Shown here piece by piece: positions 8,624-17,795 of a DNA stretch of 44,128 nt. This DNA comes from Flavobacteriales bacterium (GTDB taxonomy: Bacteria; Bacteroidota; Bacteroidia; NS11-12g; UBA955), in the NCBI GenBank assembly GCA_947463095.1, contig CANHRE010000001.1, positions 74,719 to 118,846 on the forward strand, written 5' to 3'. Position numbers and translations under genes: made by a program. The number at the start of each line of letters is the position of its first letter. Positions within the stretch are counted from its first letter, which is position 1. The notes under the pieces are model-generated. The model did no database searches, had not been told where the DNA came from, and saw only the letters and a program-made list of their open reading frames with translations.

Positions 8624-9850
8624 GGGTTCATCACGCTTATTCTGCTGTAAATCAGAATAAAAAGCCAAAATGGGCAGCAGCGTGCACAACATCACCCCGG
8701 ATTGTTGCTCCAGTAAACTCTCAAAAACAAAGGCGGTAACTGCCATTCCAGCCATAGCGAGCAGGAAAAGATGCGCATTTTTTAAGGCCGTTCGCACCCA
8801 AAGGAAAAGACTTATCAACAGCAATACCATGGCCAATAGCCCTCCCTGGATCCCCGTTTCCAAATATTGATTGTGCGGTAGTTTTCTGTTCCAGGGCAAT
8901 ACCTTGCTTCCAGTTGATTCATGTGCAGCCGACATCACGGTGGCCAGTTCCTTCATACCCAAACCCATTAAAGGATGTTCCATAATGAGTAACTTTGCCG
9001 CCTTCCAAGCTTCCCAGCGTTGAGCAAAGGATTTATCATTAGGATCCTGATTTTGGGTCACTGTATTAAAATCTTCAACCGTATTAACCAATCGGTTCCG
9101 CAAACTGGGCACCAGCAATCCGCCCATAAGAAGCATCAGTAATAAGGTTAATGCGCTCCATATCATCCGCTTCCATTGGTGCCTGAATGCCCACAGCATC
9201 CACAACGTAGATCCTGCATAAAAGGCGAGCAGTCCTGTCCTTGCCGACAAGAGGTGCAGCATGACCAGGTTAATACCGGCGGCTGCCAGGGTAAACCACC
9301 GCAACTGATTCATCCATTTTGGCCCTAGGTCCAGGCGCCACAAAGCAAATCCTGCCCAAACGGAAGCAGCCAGATACAAGCTGAATTCAATGTGATGCAT
9401 CCGGGCCAGCACAGGCATAGGCTTTGATTCAAGCACCAACTGATGATACCAGGCTGCATCGCCTAGATAAATCCAAAAGCTAGCCACTGCAGCAGCATAC
9501 AACAACCATACCCAGGCTGTCAGCGCCCAGTAAATATGCACACGGTGCAGATTTTTCAAGGCTATAGCCAGCAAAGGCAGCAGCAGCAAAGGAAGCTTTA
9601 ACAGAAGCAGTCTGGTGGAATCAGTGGTCCAGTGGTTCAATAAAGAAGCACATACCAACCAGAGCACCAATAAGGCCCCCGGAACCAACGACAGGTATTC
9701 TTCCCGTTGTGCGTGCTTTAAGGATAAAACTCCACAAAACAGACAAAGGATCATTCCCAGGGAAGCCAGTGCCGGAGCAAACAGGATTCCTGCCAATGAA
9801 AGCAGCACTCCTGCAAGGCAAAGGGATGGAATCAGCTTTTTGAACTTCAC
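8612..9850 (-). CDS. O-antigen ligase-like / Wzy-type membrane protein
   Basis: A 412-residue integral membrane protein with about ten to twelve hydrophobic segments. The long periplasmic loop before the last helices contains 'LPHNQYLETGIQGGLLAM', the motif typical of the O-antigen ligase/polymerase (Wzy_C) superfamily. Members transfer or polymerise polyprenyl-linked glycans on the periplasmic side. In this phylum such proteins also serve capsule or O-antigen of unknown structure, and T9SS cargo can be attached to such a glycan, but nothing here proves that link. No other glycan-cluster gene is adjacent. Confidence 0.8.
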   Translation of the reverse strand: MKFKKLIPSLCLAGVLLSLAGILFAPALASLGMILCLFCGVLSLKHAQREEYLSLVPGALLVLWLVCASLLNHWTTDSTRLLLLKLPLLLLPLLAIALKNLHRVHIYWALTAWVWLLYAAAVASFWIYLGDAAWYHQLVLESKPMPVLARMHHIEFSLYLAASVWAGFALWRLDLGPKWMNQLRWFTLAAAGINLVMLHLLSARTGLLAFYAGSTLWMLWAFRHQWKRMIWSALTLLLMLLMGGLLVPSLRNRLVNTVEDFNTVTQNQDPNDKSFAQRWEAWKAAKLLIMEHPLMGLGMKELATVMSAAHESTGSKVLPWNRKLPHNQYLETGIQGGLLAMVLLLISLFLWVRTALKNAHLFLLAMAGMAVTAFVFESLLEQQSGVMLCTLLPILAFYSDLQQNKRDEPLHR

Positions 9851-9872
9851 GGTGCCGGTTGCCCGGCAAATA

Positions 9873-10838
9873 TCAGCGTGCGTAGTTAATCTTTACCGGA
9901 AATTCTGACGAACCTCCAGAAAGTACGTCGGCAACGACTTTGGTAACCTGCACAGCGGATCCGGGACTTTCAGCTGAGCGATAGTTACCTACTACTCGGG
10001 CAAAAACCCGAACATTATTGGAAGGATTGGTCAACATCACTATAGTTCCTACCCTGGCCGTTGGATGTATGATGAAGTTTCTGGTTTGATCCAATCCCTC
10101 TTTGTTGGTGATGATGGCCTTTCCTTCTTCATTCACATCTACACCGGGTTCATAAACCGTTTTTCCTGTATTCGCGCCTGCCATACCTGGATCACGTGAT
10201 TCGCCGCTTCTAACGGAATTGGGAGGCGCCACCAGCACTTGTGCCGGTTCGGTGTTGCTTGCTTTGGGAAGGGGGTCAGTGCTTCCTCCGGAAGTTGTAG
10301 CAGCATTATTTACCGCCGTGGTTGGATTGTTGGCAATGCTGGCGGAGGCTCCACTGGGAATCCTCAACACCTGTCCAATCCGTACATTATCGCTGCTTAG
10401 TTGATTTTCTTCCTTAATGGCGGAAATACTCACACCGTATTTACGGGCGATGATGCCCAGTACCTCACCTCTAACCACCTCATGCTTGATGATTTGCGCG
10501 GTGTTGATGCGCGGGGTGGCTGGATTAGAAGCAGGCACAGTTGGCGTAGAGGTATTACTCACCGTATTTGAGGCGGATGACGAAGTAACGCCCCATTTGC
10601 GGGGAATCATGATTACTTTATCAATTTGGAAAGAGGAACCTATGCCGGGGTTGGCGGCAGTGACTTCTCCTGCAGTGGTTCCGTATTTACGGCACAATCC
10701 ATAAAGGGTTTCGCCACTGCTTATTTTGTGCAACAGATAGTATTTTCCTCCGGAAATTTTACGACCTACCGAATCGGACGGCATGGCATATGCTGCTCCT
10801 GCAGACAACAACAGAGCGCTTATTATTAGTTGTTTCAT
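9873..10838 (-). CDS. LysM-domain cell-wall protein, RlpA-like C-terminus
   Basis: A 321-residue exported protein. It has a signal peptide (1-18, cut near 'AYAMPS'), a first LysM (about 30-80: 'HKISSGETLYGLCRKYG ... VIMIPRK') and a second LysM (about 120-165: 'HEVVRGEVLGIIARKYG ... VLRIPSG'). A Ser/Thr/Asn-rich linker follows. The C-terminal domain (about 240-318) resembles the double-psi barrel of RlpA/peptidoglycan-associated proteins ('GTIVMLTNPSNNVRVFARVVG'). LysM binds GlcNAc in peptidoglycan. I chose the ATG at 10838 because it starts the signal peptide; the frame stays open 49 codons further upstream. Confidence 0.8.
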   Translation of the reverse strand: MKQLIISALLLSAGAAYAMPSDSVGRKISGGKYYLLHKISSGETLYGLCRKYGTTAGEVTAANPGIGSSFQIDKVIMIPRKWGVTSSSASNTVSNTSTPTVPASNPATPRINTAQIIKHEVVRGEVLGIIARKYGVSISAIKEENQLSSDNVRIGQVLRIPSGASASIANNPTTAVNNAATTSGGSTDPLPKASNTEPAQVLVAPPNSVRSGESRDPGMAGANTGKTVYEPGVDVNEEGKAIITNKEGLDQTRNFIIHPTARVGTIVMLTNPSNNVRVFARVVGNYRSAESPGSAVQVTKVVADVLSGGSSEFPVKINYAR

Positions 10839-10861
10839 CCCCTTAATTGACTTCTCAATTT

Positions 10862-10869
10862 CAAATGTA
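10862..10869 (-). promoter_or_regulatory. -7 promoter element of the LysM gene
   Basis: On the minus strand TACATTTG is a full match to TAnnTTTG. It lies 23 bases before the chosen start codon. No good TTG element sits 19-21 bases further upstream, so only the -7 part is supported. Confidence 0.4.
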
Positions 10870-11000
10870 AGATAGGCAATAAACGATAAAGCCCTGTTAA
10901 GATTGTTCATTTTCCACAACATGGTAAAATGTTTTAAATAAAGGACACATAGCACCCTGCCAATCATTCGATGAAAAACGGGCATCTTCGCAGTACCTGC

Positions 11001-12464
11001 ATGAAAAAAATCCTGAACATCCTATTGGGCCTTGGAATGCCCTTACTGTTTTTCATCGCCGTGCTGGCATGGTTTCTAGATGCGCCACTTTGGTTTCGCG
11101 ACCCGATAAGGTGGGCAGCCGAAGCGCTGTTGCTTCTTTATGCCATTAGAAAAAAGAGCATAACGGTATGGATTGGTGTTTCCATGTTATTGGGTGGCGA
11201 ATTGGGTTATTTATGGCCTGAGGTAGGAAAACACCTGAATTTACTGGGTAAAATATTCATTCAACTCATCAAAACCGTTATTGCACCGCTGCTGTTTGCC
11301 ACCCTGGTGGTTGGTATTGCCGGACACAGTGAAATAAGGCAAGTAGGTCGTTTAGGCTGGAAATCACTGCTGTATTTCGAAGTGATTACCACTGCGGCGT
11401 TATTCATCGGCCTGGCAGCCATCAATCTAAGCGGCGCAGGAAAAGGCATCCTCCAGCCGGTGGTGCAACAACGCGTTCATGTTGTTCCCAACGACAGCCT
11501 GAAGGTTGTAACCAATAAAGACCAGCAACTGGTGTTCAAGGTTGGTGACCAGGCAAAAGACATTCAGGCCAGGCCAAATCCGGAAAAACAAAGCTGGGAA
11601 AAGATTTTGCTTCACACCTTCCCAGAAAACATAGCCAAATCAGTGTCTGAAGGTCAAATTCTTCAGGTGGTGGTGTTCAGCATTTTATTTGGTCTTGCTC
11701 TGGCCCTGCTTCACGGACATCAGAAGGCTGCGATGCTTGAGTGGTGTGAAGGGTTAAGTTCAGTGATGTTCAAGTTCACGCACATTGTGATGTATTTCGC
11801 CCCATTTGGCGTGTTTGGTGCTGTGGCGCATACCATTGCTACCATGGGCTTTGATGTGGTTGCTCCACTGTTGAAGTTGGTCGCCACGCTATATCTGGCG
11901 TTGGGCGTATTTATCCTGCTGGTATTTGTACCTATGGCCTGGCTGATTCGCCTGCCTTTGCGCAGTTTCATACGTGCCGTTGCCGAACCGGTGGGTATTG
12001 CCTTTGCTTCTGCCAGCAGCGAAGCAGCGCTCCCCAAGGCCATGGAAAACATGGAAAAGTTGGGCGTACCAAGAAAAATAGTTTCGTTTGTTTTACCCAC
12101 CGGTTACAGCTTTAACCTGGATGGAACCACCCTGTATCTGTCGCTGGCCTCCATATTCCTGGCTCAGGCGGGCGGAATCGAACTGAGTCTGGGACAACAG
12201 CTGATCATTGTATTTACGCTGATGCTTACATCAAAAGGTGTTGCAGGCGTTGCCCGTGCTTCCCTGGTAATCCTGAGCGGAACAGCAGCTACATTTAACC
12301 TTCCGGAATGGCCCATTGCCATGATTCTGGGTGTAGATGTGTTGATGGATATGGCCCGCACAGCCGTAAATGTGGTGGGTAACTGCCTGGCAAGCTGTGT
12401 AGTTGCCCGCTGGGAGGGCGAATTTGAACCAGTCGAATGGAATAAGGATTCTGACGCCGGATAA
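11001..12464 (+). CDS. Dicarboxylate/amino acid:cation symporter (GltP/DctA family)
   Basis: A 487-residue inner-membrane protein of the DAACS family, which imports glutamate, aspartate or C4-dicarboxylates with sodium or protons. The re-entrant hairpin HP1 'SASSEAALPKAM', the TM7 motif 'PTGYSFNLDGTTLY' and the TM8 motif 'DMARTAVNVVGN' are all present. It is longer than typical members (about 420) because of an extra N-terminal helix pair and a polar insert of about 60 residues after TM4. I chose the ATG at 11001, ten codons inside the longest frame, since it starts the first helix. Substrate cannot be deduced. It ends before a strong terminator. Confidence 0.9.
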   Translation: MKKILNILLGLGMPLLFFIAVLAWFLDAPLWFRDPIRWAAEALLLLYAIRKKSITVWIGVSMLLGGELGYLWPEVGKHLNLLGKIFIQLIKTVIAPLLFATLVVGIAGHSEIRQVGRLGWKSLLYFEVITTAALFIGLAAINLSGAGKGILQPVVQQRVHVVPNDSLKVVTNKDQQLVFKVGDQAKDIQARPNPEKQSWEKILLHTFPENIAKSVSEGQILQVVVFSILFGLALALLHGHQKAAMLEWCEGLSSVMFKFTHIVMYFAPFGVFGAVAHTIATMGFDVVAPLLKLVATLYLALGVFILLVFVPMAWLIRLPLRSFIRAVAEPVGIAFASASSEAALPKAMENMEKLGVPRKIVSFVLPTGYSFNLDGTTLYLSLASIFLAQAGGIELSLGQQLIIVFTLMLTSKGVAGVARASLVILSGTAATFNLPEWPIAMILGVDVLMDMARTAVNVVGNCLASCVVARWEGEFEPVEWNKDSDAG

Positions 12465-12481
12465 ACTGGTAAGGACTATAA

Positions 12482-12517
12482 AAAAAGAGCCGCTTCCTGA
12501 TGGAAGCGGCTCTTTTT
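12482..12517. terminator. Bidirectional intrinsic terminator
   Basis: A perfect 16-bp inverted repeat has arms AAAAAGAGCCGCTTCC and GGAAGCGGCTCTTTTT and a 4-base loop TGAT. The A-tract and T-tract at its ends allow termination in both directions. It lies between the converging symporter and M16 protease genes. Confidence 0.93.
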
Positions 12518-12535
12518 ATTTAAGGTTATCCGGGT

Positions 12536-15424
12536 TTACTTACCCTTCATTGTCCATTTCCCCTGTCCGAAGGCATCGAGCATCTGCACTTTGCCATAGC
12601 CAAGCTTCTCCAGCCTGGGCTTCAGTGTAGCCGCATCGCCAACCACCAGAATCACCATGCGGTCGGTGCTGAGGTATTTGGCCGCCAACTGATTCAGTTC
12701 ATCCATGGTGATGCCTTTCAGCACTTGCTCCTGCTGGCGGGTATAATCATCAGGAAGGTTGCGGTTCAGGATGTTATAAATGAAACCGCTCTTCTGCATG
12801 TTCGATTCAAACTCCAGGGCCTGATTTGCCAATACAGAGTTGCGTGTGAAGTTAAACTCCTCTGCAGTCATACCACCTTGTTTGAAATTATTGATCTCCT
12901 TCACCACCTCAACAATGGCACTGTCGGTAGCTGAAGCGCGCACACTGGAAGAAAAAATCCAGTTGCCGGGCAGATTTTTATACGCCGGTGTAAAGCCCCC
13001 ACGACTCCCATAGGTCCAGGCTTTTTCTTCGCGCAGGTTCAGGTTGATGCGGGAGTTGAAATTGCCGCCCAGTGGAAAGTTCATCAGCGTGCTGCGAAAG
13101 AATTCTCCGCTGGCATCATAAGGCAAGGCATTGAAGCCAATTCGAATTTCAGATTGCTCTGAATTAGGGAAGTCAACCATAAAAACATGGTTACTTTCCC
13201 ATTTCGGCAAGGTGGGAACAGCAGGTGCTGCGGCGCCTGTTGTCTTCCATTTGTTCAGGAAGGACAGGGCCTTCATGGCCTCTTCTTGGCTTACGTTTCC
13301 TACCACAACCACTTTAGTCAATTCAGGAGCATAATATTTGGCATGAAAAGCCTTCAGGTCTGCGATGGTCAGCTTCTCTACATCTTTCTGCATGCCGGAA
13401 GCCATCGTGGCCAAGGGCGTGCCGGCATTCATCAGTGCACTCCAAGCATTGGATGCCGCCTGTGAGCGGTTGTTCTTAATGAAATTGAATTGTTCCAGAG
13501 ACTGTTTCTTATTTCGATCGAATTCTGTTTTAGGGAAGGCTGGGTTGAACAGCATGTCTTCCAGAATTTCCATGGTTTTATCCAGGTTTTCGCGGAGGCA
13601 GGCAACAGAAATATTAGTTCCTGTATTTCCGGCGCCGAAGTTTATTCTGGAACCCAGCTTTTCCAGTTGCTGACTGATTTTCTCCGAACTGCGTGAAGTG
13701 GTTCCTTCACTCATCATTTCAGCAGTCATGCTTGCAGTGCCGTTCTTAACGATACTGCCTTCCAATAGATGCCCGCCATCAATATTAAACGACATAAACA
13801 CCAGGGGCGACTCTGTTGACTGCGAAACGGCTATTTCGAGGCCATTAGACAATTTCTCACGGCTCAGGCTAGGAATAGTTACAGGCTTAGCCGCAGTTGC
13901 CGCCGGCATTAAAGCCCTGTCGAACGCATCTACAGGACGTTTGTAGGTAAGCCCTGCATACTCTGCATCGGCAGAAGTGCTCTTCACGTTGGCATTGGGG
14001 TTCACACTCTGGTAAGAAGTAGGCTTAAAGTTCGGATCGGTAAATTTGCGCGGATCGGGTTCAATAATGACCACGCTGGCGCCCCTGTTTTTCAGGTAGC
14101 GGCGGTACACACGCAACACATCCTCGCGGGTAACCCTGCGGTAGCGGTCAATATCGTCCTGAAGATTGAAGGCTTTCCCTTCCTGGATATAAGTGTATTC
14201 ATTAATCAGACTTGCCTTCGATTCAACGCTTTCAAATACACCGTAGTAACTGCTCACAATGTCATTTTTAACGCGCTCCAGATCATCATCGCTGAAGCCA
14301 ATGATGTCGAAGCTGTCCACCAGAGCAAACATTTTCCTTCTCAGAAAATTCACATCACTCATCGGATAGCCTGCCAGAGTGATGGAAAATTCACCTGCCA
14401 GTTCATGATTCATGGCCCCCATGGGATTGTTGCTGGCATTGGCCTGAAGGGCAATTTCAGCTTCAACAAAACGCTTATAAAACAAACTGCTCTTGCCGCC
14501 ACCAAGCAACTGGCTAAGGACATATAGGGGCGCTTCATCATTGGAATAAGCGGGTGAGGCGGGCCAGCTGGTGTAAAGCACAGGTACCGACGCCTTGCCG
14601 TCATAAAAGTTGGCAAATCGATTTTCCGGGATGCTCACAGGAGCCACACGCTGCTTTTTTACTTCAGGACAAGGGGCAAAACTTCCAAAGTATTTCTCAC
14701 ACCATTGAACCACCTGCTTTGCATCGGCATCGCCGCTCACAATAACGGTGGCATTGTTGGGGCCGTACCAGCGCAAAAAGAAGTTGCGCAGATCATTGGA
14801 ATCCACACGATCAAGATCATCTACGTAGCCAATCACCGGCCAGCTATAAGGGTGAGTAGGCGGATACAGATTCTGGTCCTTCACCTCCATGAGGAAACCG
14901 TAAGGCACTGTGTAACGCTGATCTTTTTCGTTCTTCACCGTGCTGCGCTGGATTTCATATTTTTTCTGGGTAAATGCACCCAGCAGGAAACCCATACGGT
15001 CGGCTTCCATCCATAAACCGGTTTCTGTGAAGTTGCTCGGGAAGGTCTGGATGTAAACTGTACGGTCGCGGGTGGTATTGCCGTTTACTTCTCCACCGGC
15101 ATTAGAAATGATTTTAAAATGTTCCTCATCACCTACATGCTCAGAGCCCTGAAACAGCATATGCTCAAAAAAGTGTGCGAAGCCGCTCTTCCCGGGAAGT
15201 TCCCGAGCTGAGCCTACATGGTAGGAAACCATAAGGTGCACCAGCGGATCGCTGTGGTCTTCATGGACGATGATGGTTAAGCCGTTGGGAAGTTTATACT
15301 TCTCATAAGCAATGATGGCCTTGCCTTGTTGTGGTTCTACCTTTTCCACCAGGGTGGCTGTCTGAGCCATTACCTGGAAGGCGAAAAGCAAGGATAAGAT
15401 TGTGATAGCGTAGCGCTTGTTCAT
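12536..15424 (-). CDS. M16-family zinc metalloprotease (fused double unit)
   Basis: A 962-residue exported protein with a signal peptide (1-20, 'FQVMAQ'). The active N-terminal M16 unit carries the inverted zinc motif H84-x2-E87-H88 ('HFFEH') and a downstream acidic helix with the third ligand near residue 165 ('STVKNEKDQRY'). The second, inactive M16 half (about 520-940, starting 'EKLSNGLEIAVSQ') closes the chamber. The fusion equals the PqqL/pitrilysin arrangement. These enzymes degrade small unfolded peptides in the periplasm. It is monocistronic, with its own -7 element. Confidence 0.93.
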   Translation of the reverse strand: MNKRYAITILSLLFAFQVMAQTATLVEKVEPQQGKAIIAYEKYKLPNGLTIIVHEDHSDPLVHLMVSYHVGSARELPGKSGFAHFFEHMLFQGSEHVGDEEHFKIISNAGGEVNGNTTRDRTVYIQTFPSNFTETGLWMEADRMGFLLGAFTQKKYEIQRSTVKNEKDQRYTVPYGFLMEVKDQNLYPPTHPYSWPVIGYVDDLDRVDSNDLRNFFLRWYGPNNATVIVSGDADAKQVVQWCEKYFGSFAPCPEVKKQRVAPVSIPENRFANFYDGKASVPVLYTSWPASPAYSNDEAPLYVLSQLLGGGKSSLFYKRFVEAEIALQANASNNPMGAMNHELAGEFSITLAGYPMSDVNFLRRKMFALVDSFDIIGFSDDDLERVKNDIVSSYYGVFESVESKASLINEYTYIQEGKAFNLQDDIDRYRRVTREDVLRVYRRYLKNRGASVVIIEPDPRKFTDPNFKPTSYQSVNPNANVKSTSADAEYAGLTYKRPVDAFDRALMPAATAAKPVTIPSLSREKLSNGLEIAVSQSTESPLVFMSFNIDGGHLLEGSIVKNGTASMTAEMMSEGTTSRSSEKISQQLEKLGSRINFGAGNTGTNISVACLRENLDKTMEILEDMLFNPAFPKTEFDRNKKQSLEQFNFIKNNRSQAASNAWSALMNAGTPLATMASGMQKDVEKLTIADLKAFHAKYYAPELTKVVVVGNVSQEEAMKALSFLNKWKTTGAAAPAVPTLPKWESNHVFMVDFPNSEQSEIRIGFNALPYDASGEFFRSTLMNFPLGGNFNSRINLNLREEKAWTYGSRGGFTPAYKNLPGNWIFSSSVRASATDSAIVEVVKEINNFKQGGMTAEEFNFTRNSVLANQALEFESNMQKSGFIYNILNRNLPDDYTRQQEQVLKGITMDELNQLAAKYLSTDRMVILVVGDAATLKPRLEKLGYGKVQMLDAFGQGKWTMKGK

Positions 15425-15450
15425 AGTGCTGTGCGGTATGTTGAATTTGG

Positions 15451-15458
15451 CAAAAGTA
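15451..15458 (-). promoter_or_regulatory. -7 promoter element of the M16 protease gene
   Basis: On the minus strand TACTTTTG is a full match to TAnnTTTG, 26 bases before the ATG. The -33 region lacks a clear TTG at the right distance. Confidence 0.4.
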
Positions 15459-15528
15459 CACGGAAACGTTATTCTTTAGGGTATGTTGGGATGTACATAC
15501 AATTTCTTGCGATGAACATATGGCTTAT

Positions 15529-15562
15529 TTTGTGTCCTGTAACGGGGTGCTGACTACCTTTG
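15529..15562 (+). promoter_or_regulatory. Probable promoter of the T9SS type B protein gene at 15567
   Basis: TTTG (15529-15532) and TACCTTTG (15555-15562) are separated by 22 bases; the second element is a full TAnnTTTG match. It ends only 4 bases before the ATG, so transcription would begin at or next to the start codon, giving a leaderless message. Confidence 0.5.
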
Positions 15563-15566
15563 TGCC

Positions 15567-17639
15567 ATGGTGAGCCGGGCCATATCGCTACTGTTGTGCA
15601 TCGGTATCTGCCTACCTGAGCCGGTTTTGGCCCAGCGCAACAACAACCTGGGAACGGAGTTCTGGTGTGCTTTTCTGGAGAACATCAGTTCGCCGGGCAA
15701 TGTACAAATTCACCTCAGCGGGCCGGAATCCTGTAAGGGTACGGTATCCATTCCCCAGATAGCATATTCGCAGTCGTTCAGCATCGGTGCCAATGGTGCT
15801 GCCGTAGTGAATATTCCCTCTGTGATTGCCTGTCCAGACCCGTCCAATGCCATCCAGGACCGCGGCATTTATATAAAATCTGACAGGCCCGTGGCGGCTG
15901 TAGCTTTCAGCCAGGGCGCCGGCAGTGCAGGTGCATCGGCCCTGATACCGATGAACGACATTCCCAAAGCGCCGGAGTACATCATCAATGATGTACCGGT
16001 AAGCAAAGGCTTCGGCACGATGGCCGTAATTGTAGCCCTGCAAAACGGAACCCAGGTTGAAATTACACCCTTTCGCACGCTGGCTACCGGCAGACCTGCG
16101 GGAGTTCCATTCACCATCACGCTGAACCGCGGCGCCTCCTACCCCATCCGCGGGCTGGATTCACAGCAGCTGTGCGGCACGCGCATCCGCGTGGTACAAT
16201 CCTGCAAGCAGATCGTGGTGTTCCAAGGTGCCAACGGAATGCGCTGGCGCAGGGATGACCCTGGCTGCACCTCTGCCGACCATGTATATGAACAGGCAGT
16301 TCCGGTTTCTCACTGGCAGGATCAATACTATGTTCCAGCCCAGCCTGCACAAACCGTGCCCGGCTCCTATGTTATCAGCCCATGGCTTGACAATACTCAG
16401 GTGAAACTTTCAGGGAGCATTCCAGGTGTAATCACCCTGAACCGCGGAGGCACCGTAACGGCTTCTCCCGGGGCATCAGATCGCTGTATCAGCGGCGATA
16501 AAGCCCTCCAAGCACTCCTGCTGAGCCGCAGCGGCTCCTGCAACGGACATCCGCAAAAACTGGGCGACGCTTCCATTCTGACTCTTTCTTCGGATGAAGG
16601 AGCCGTGAAAGCCTGTTGGTGGTTCGTACCTACCCTGATAAGCAAGTATGAACATTACGTCAGCATAATCATCAGCGCCGGCGGCCTGCCCAGCTTAAAA
16701 ATGGATGGCATTCCCCTGAATCAGTCCTTATTTCAGAGCAGTTCCTGCGATACCCGGAAAATCGGATTTGTACAAGTGCTTCCCGGCGCACACCGTCTGG
16801 AATGCGACAGCCCTTTTCTGGCCTATGCGCAGGGTCTGGGCGACGGAGAAGCTTATGCTTTTTCACTGTGCCGCATGGCCGGGAAGAACCGTTACCTGAG
16901 CATGAACCTGAACACCGAATTGATCTGCCATCCTGATTCCTGGCTGAACATGCAGGCGGAAGGCGACAGCCTGCGCTCGGTGCGTTGGGAAATCAGCGAT
17001 GGTTCAGGCTATTCCGGGAACAGCGCCCGGCACCGCTTCGGCAGCAATGGCCGCTACCGCATACGCATGATTGCTTCTGTGGGTGGCTTCTGCCCTACTG
17101 ACACTATAGAGCGATTCGTGGTGGTCACCCGCGCTCCTGTGGCGCAACTGGGCCCTGACACCCTGTTGTGCGAAGGCACCCTGTTTCGAACGTCCTATCA
17201 GGCGCTTCCCGGACAAAAAGCCATTTGGAACCGCCCCGCTGGAGGTGGCTTTATCACCCTGAGCGCGACCGATACCCTGGTATTACGCGTAAGCGACAGC
17301 CTGGGCTGCAGCAGCAGCGATACCCTTCAGGTGCGTTTTGCCCCCTGCTTTAACGAGAAACTGGAAATACCCAATGTGTTCACTCCCGGACGCGACGGCA
17401 TCAACGACGTGTTCACCGTGAACTACAGCGGATACCGCACGGTGCAGATTTCGGTGTACAACCGCTGGGGGCAGTTAATGCATCGCTTCACCCTGCCCAA
17501 CGATGCGCCCTGGAACGGAAAGTTGAACAACAGCTTCAGCGATTGCCCCGAAGGCGTATACTACTACCTGCTGGAGGCCACAAAAGCCCGCAATGGCGAA
17601 CAAATGCGCAGCCACGGAACCATTAGCCTGATACGATAA
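15567..17639 (+). CDS. Secreted T9SS type B protein with IgGFc-binding-like N-terminus
   Basis: A 690-residue protein with a signal peptide (1-22, 'PVLAQ'). The region of about 25-300 matches the IgGFc-binding-protein-type N-terminal domain often seen in Bacteroidota ('GTEFWCAFLEN', 'PDPSNAIQDRGIYIKSDRPVAAVA', repeated Asn/Gly-rich strands). A PKD-like segment lies near 440-520. The gliding-motility-associated (CHU_C) C-terminal domain occupies about 605-690 ('NVFTPGRDGINDVFTV', 'VYNRWGQLMHRF', ending 'GTISLIR'). That domain is the type B signal for export by T9SS and retention at or release from the surface. The ligand is unknown. The codon use is more GC-rich than that of the genes near 19 kb. 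Confidence 0.88.
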   Translation: MVSRAISLLLCIGICLPEPVLAQRNNNLGTEFWCAFLENISSPGNVQIHLSGPESCKGTVSIPQIAYSQSFSIGANGAAVVNIPSVIACPDPSNAIQDRGIYIKSDRPVAAVAFSQGAGSAGASALIPMNDIPKAPEYIINDVPVSKGFGTMAVIVALQNGTQVEITPFRTLATGRPAGVPFTITLNRGASYPIRGLDSQQLCGTRIRVVQSCKQIVVFQGANGMRWRRDDPGCTSADHVYEQAVPVSHWQDQYYVPAQPAQTVPGSYVISPWLDNTQVKLSGSIPGVITLNRGGTVTASPGASDRCISGDKALQALLLSRSGSCNGHPQKLGDASILTLSSDEGAVKACWWFVPTLISKYEHYVSIIISAGGLPSLKMDGIPLNQSLFQSSSCDTRKIGFVQVLPGAHRLECDSPFLAYAQGLGDGEAYAFSLCRMAGKNRYLSMNLNTELICHPDSWLNMQAEGDSLRSVRWEISDGSGYSGNSARHRFGSNGRYRIRMIASVGGFCPTDTIERFVVVTRAPVAQLGPDTLLCEGTLFRTSYQALPGQKAIWNRPAGGGFITLSATDTLVLRVSDSLGCSSSDTLQVRFAPCFNEKLEIPNVFTPGRDGINDVFTVNYSGYRTVQISVYNRWGQLMHRFTLPNDAPWNGKLNNSFSDCPEGVYYYLLEATKARNGEQMRSHGTISLIR

Positions 17640-17795
17640 GTTCACGCGTTTGCTGAGGCTCTCGAAGCAAACATTAACGAAAATTACCCCAACATCCCGC
17701 CGGGTGTACTTCAAGAACTTCAACGACCCGGGGGCGCAATTGATTTCCAGTTTTTTTGATTATATTGATGGCAGACAACTGTCAATATTTTTAAC

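Noticed and set aside
10839-10985. Upstream start adding 49 codons to the LysM protein
   Set aside because: The added part would place the signal peptide inside the protein, and a full -7 promoter element lies within it.
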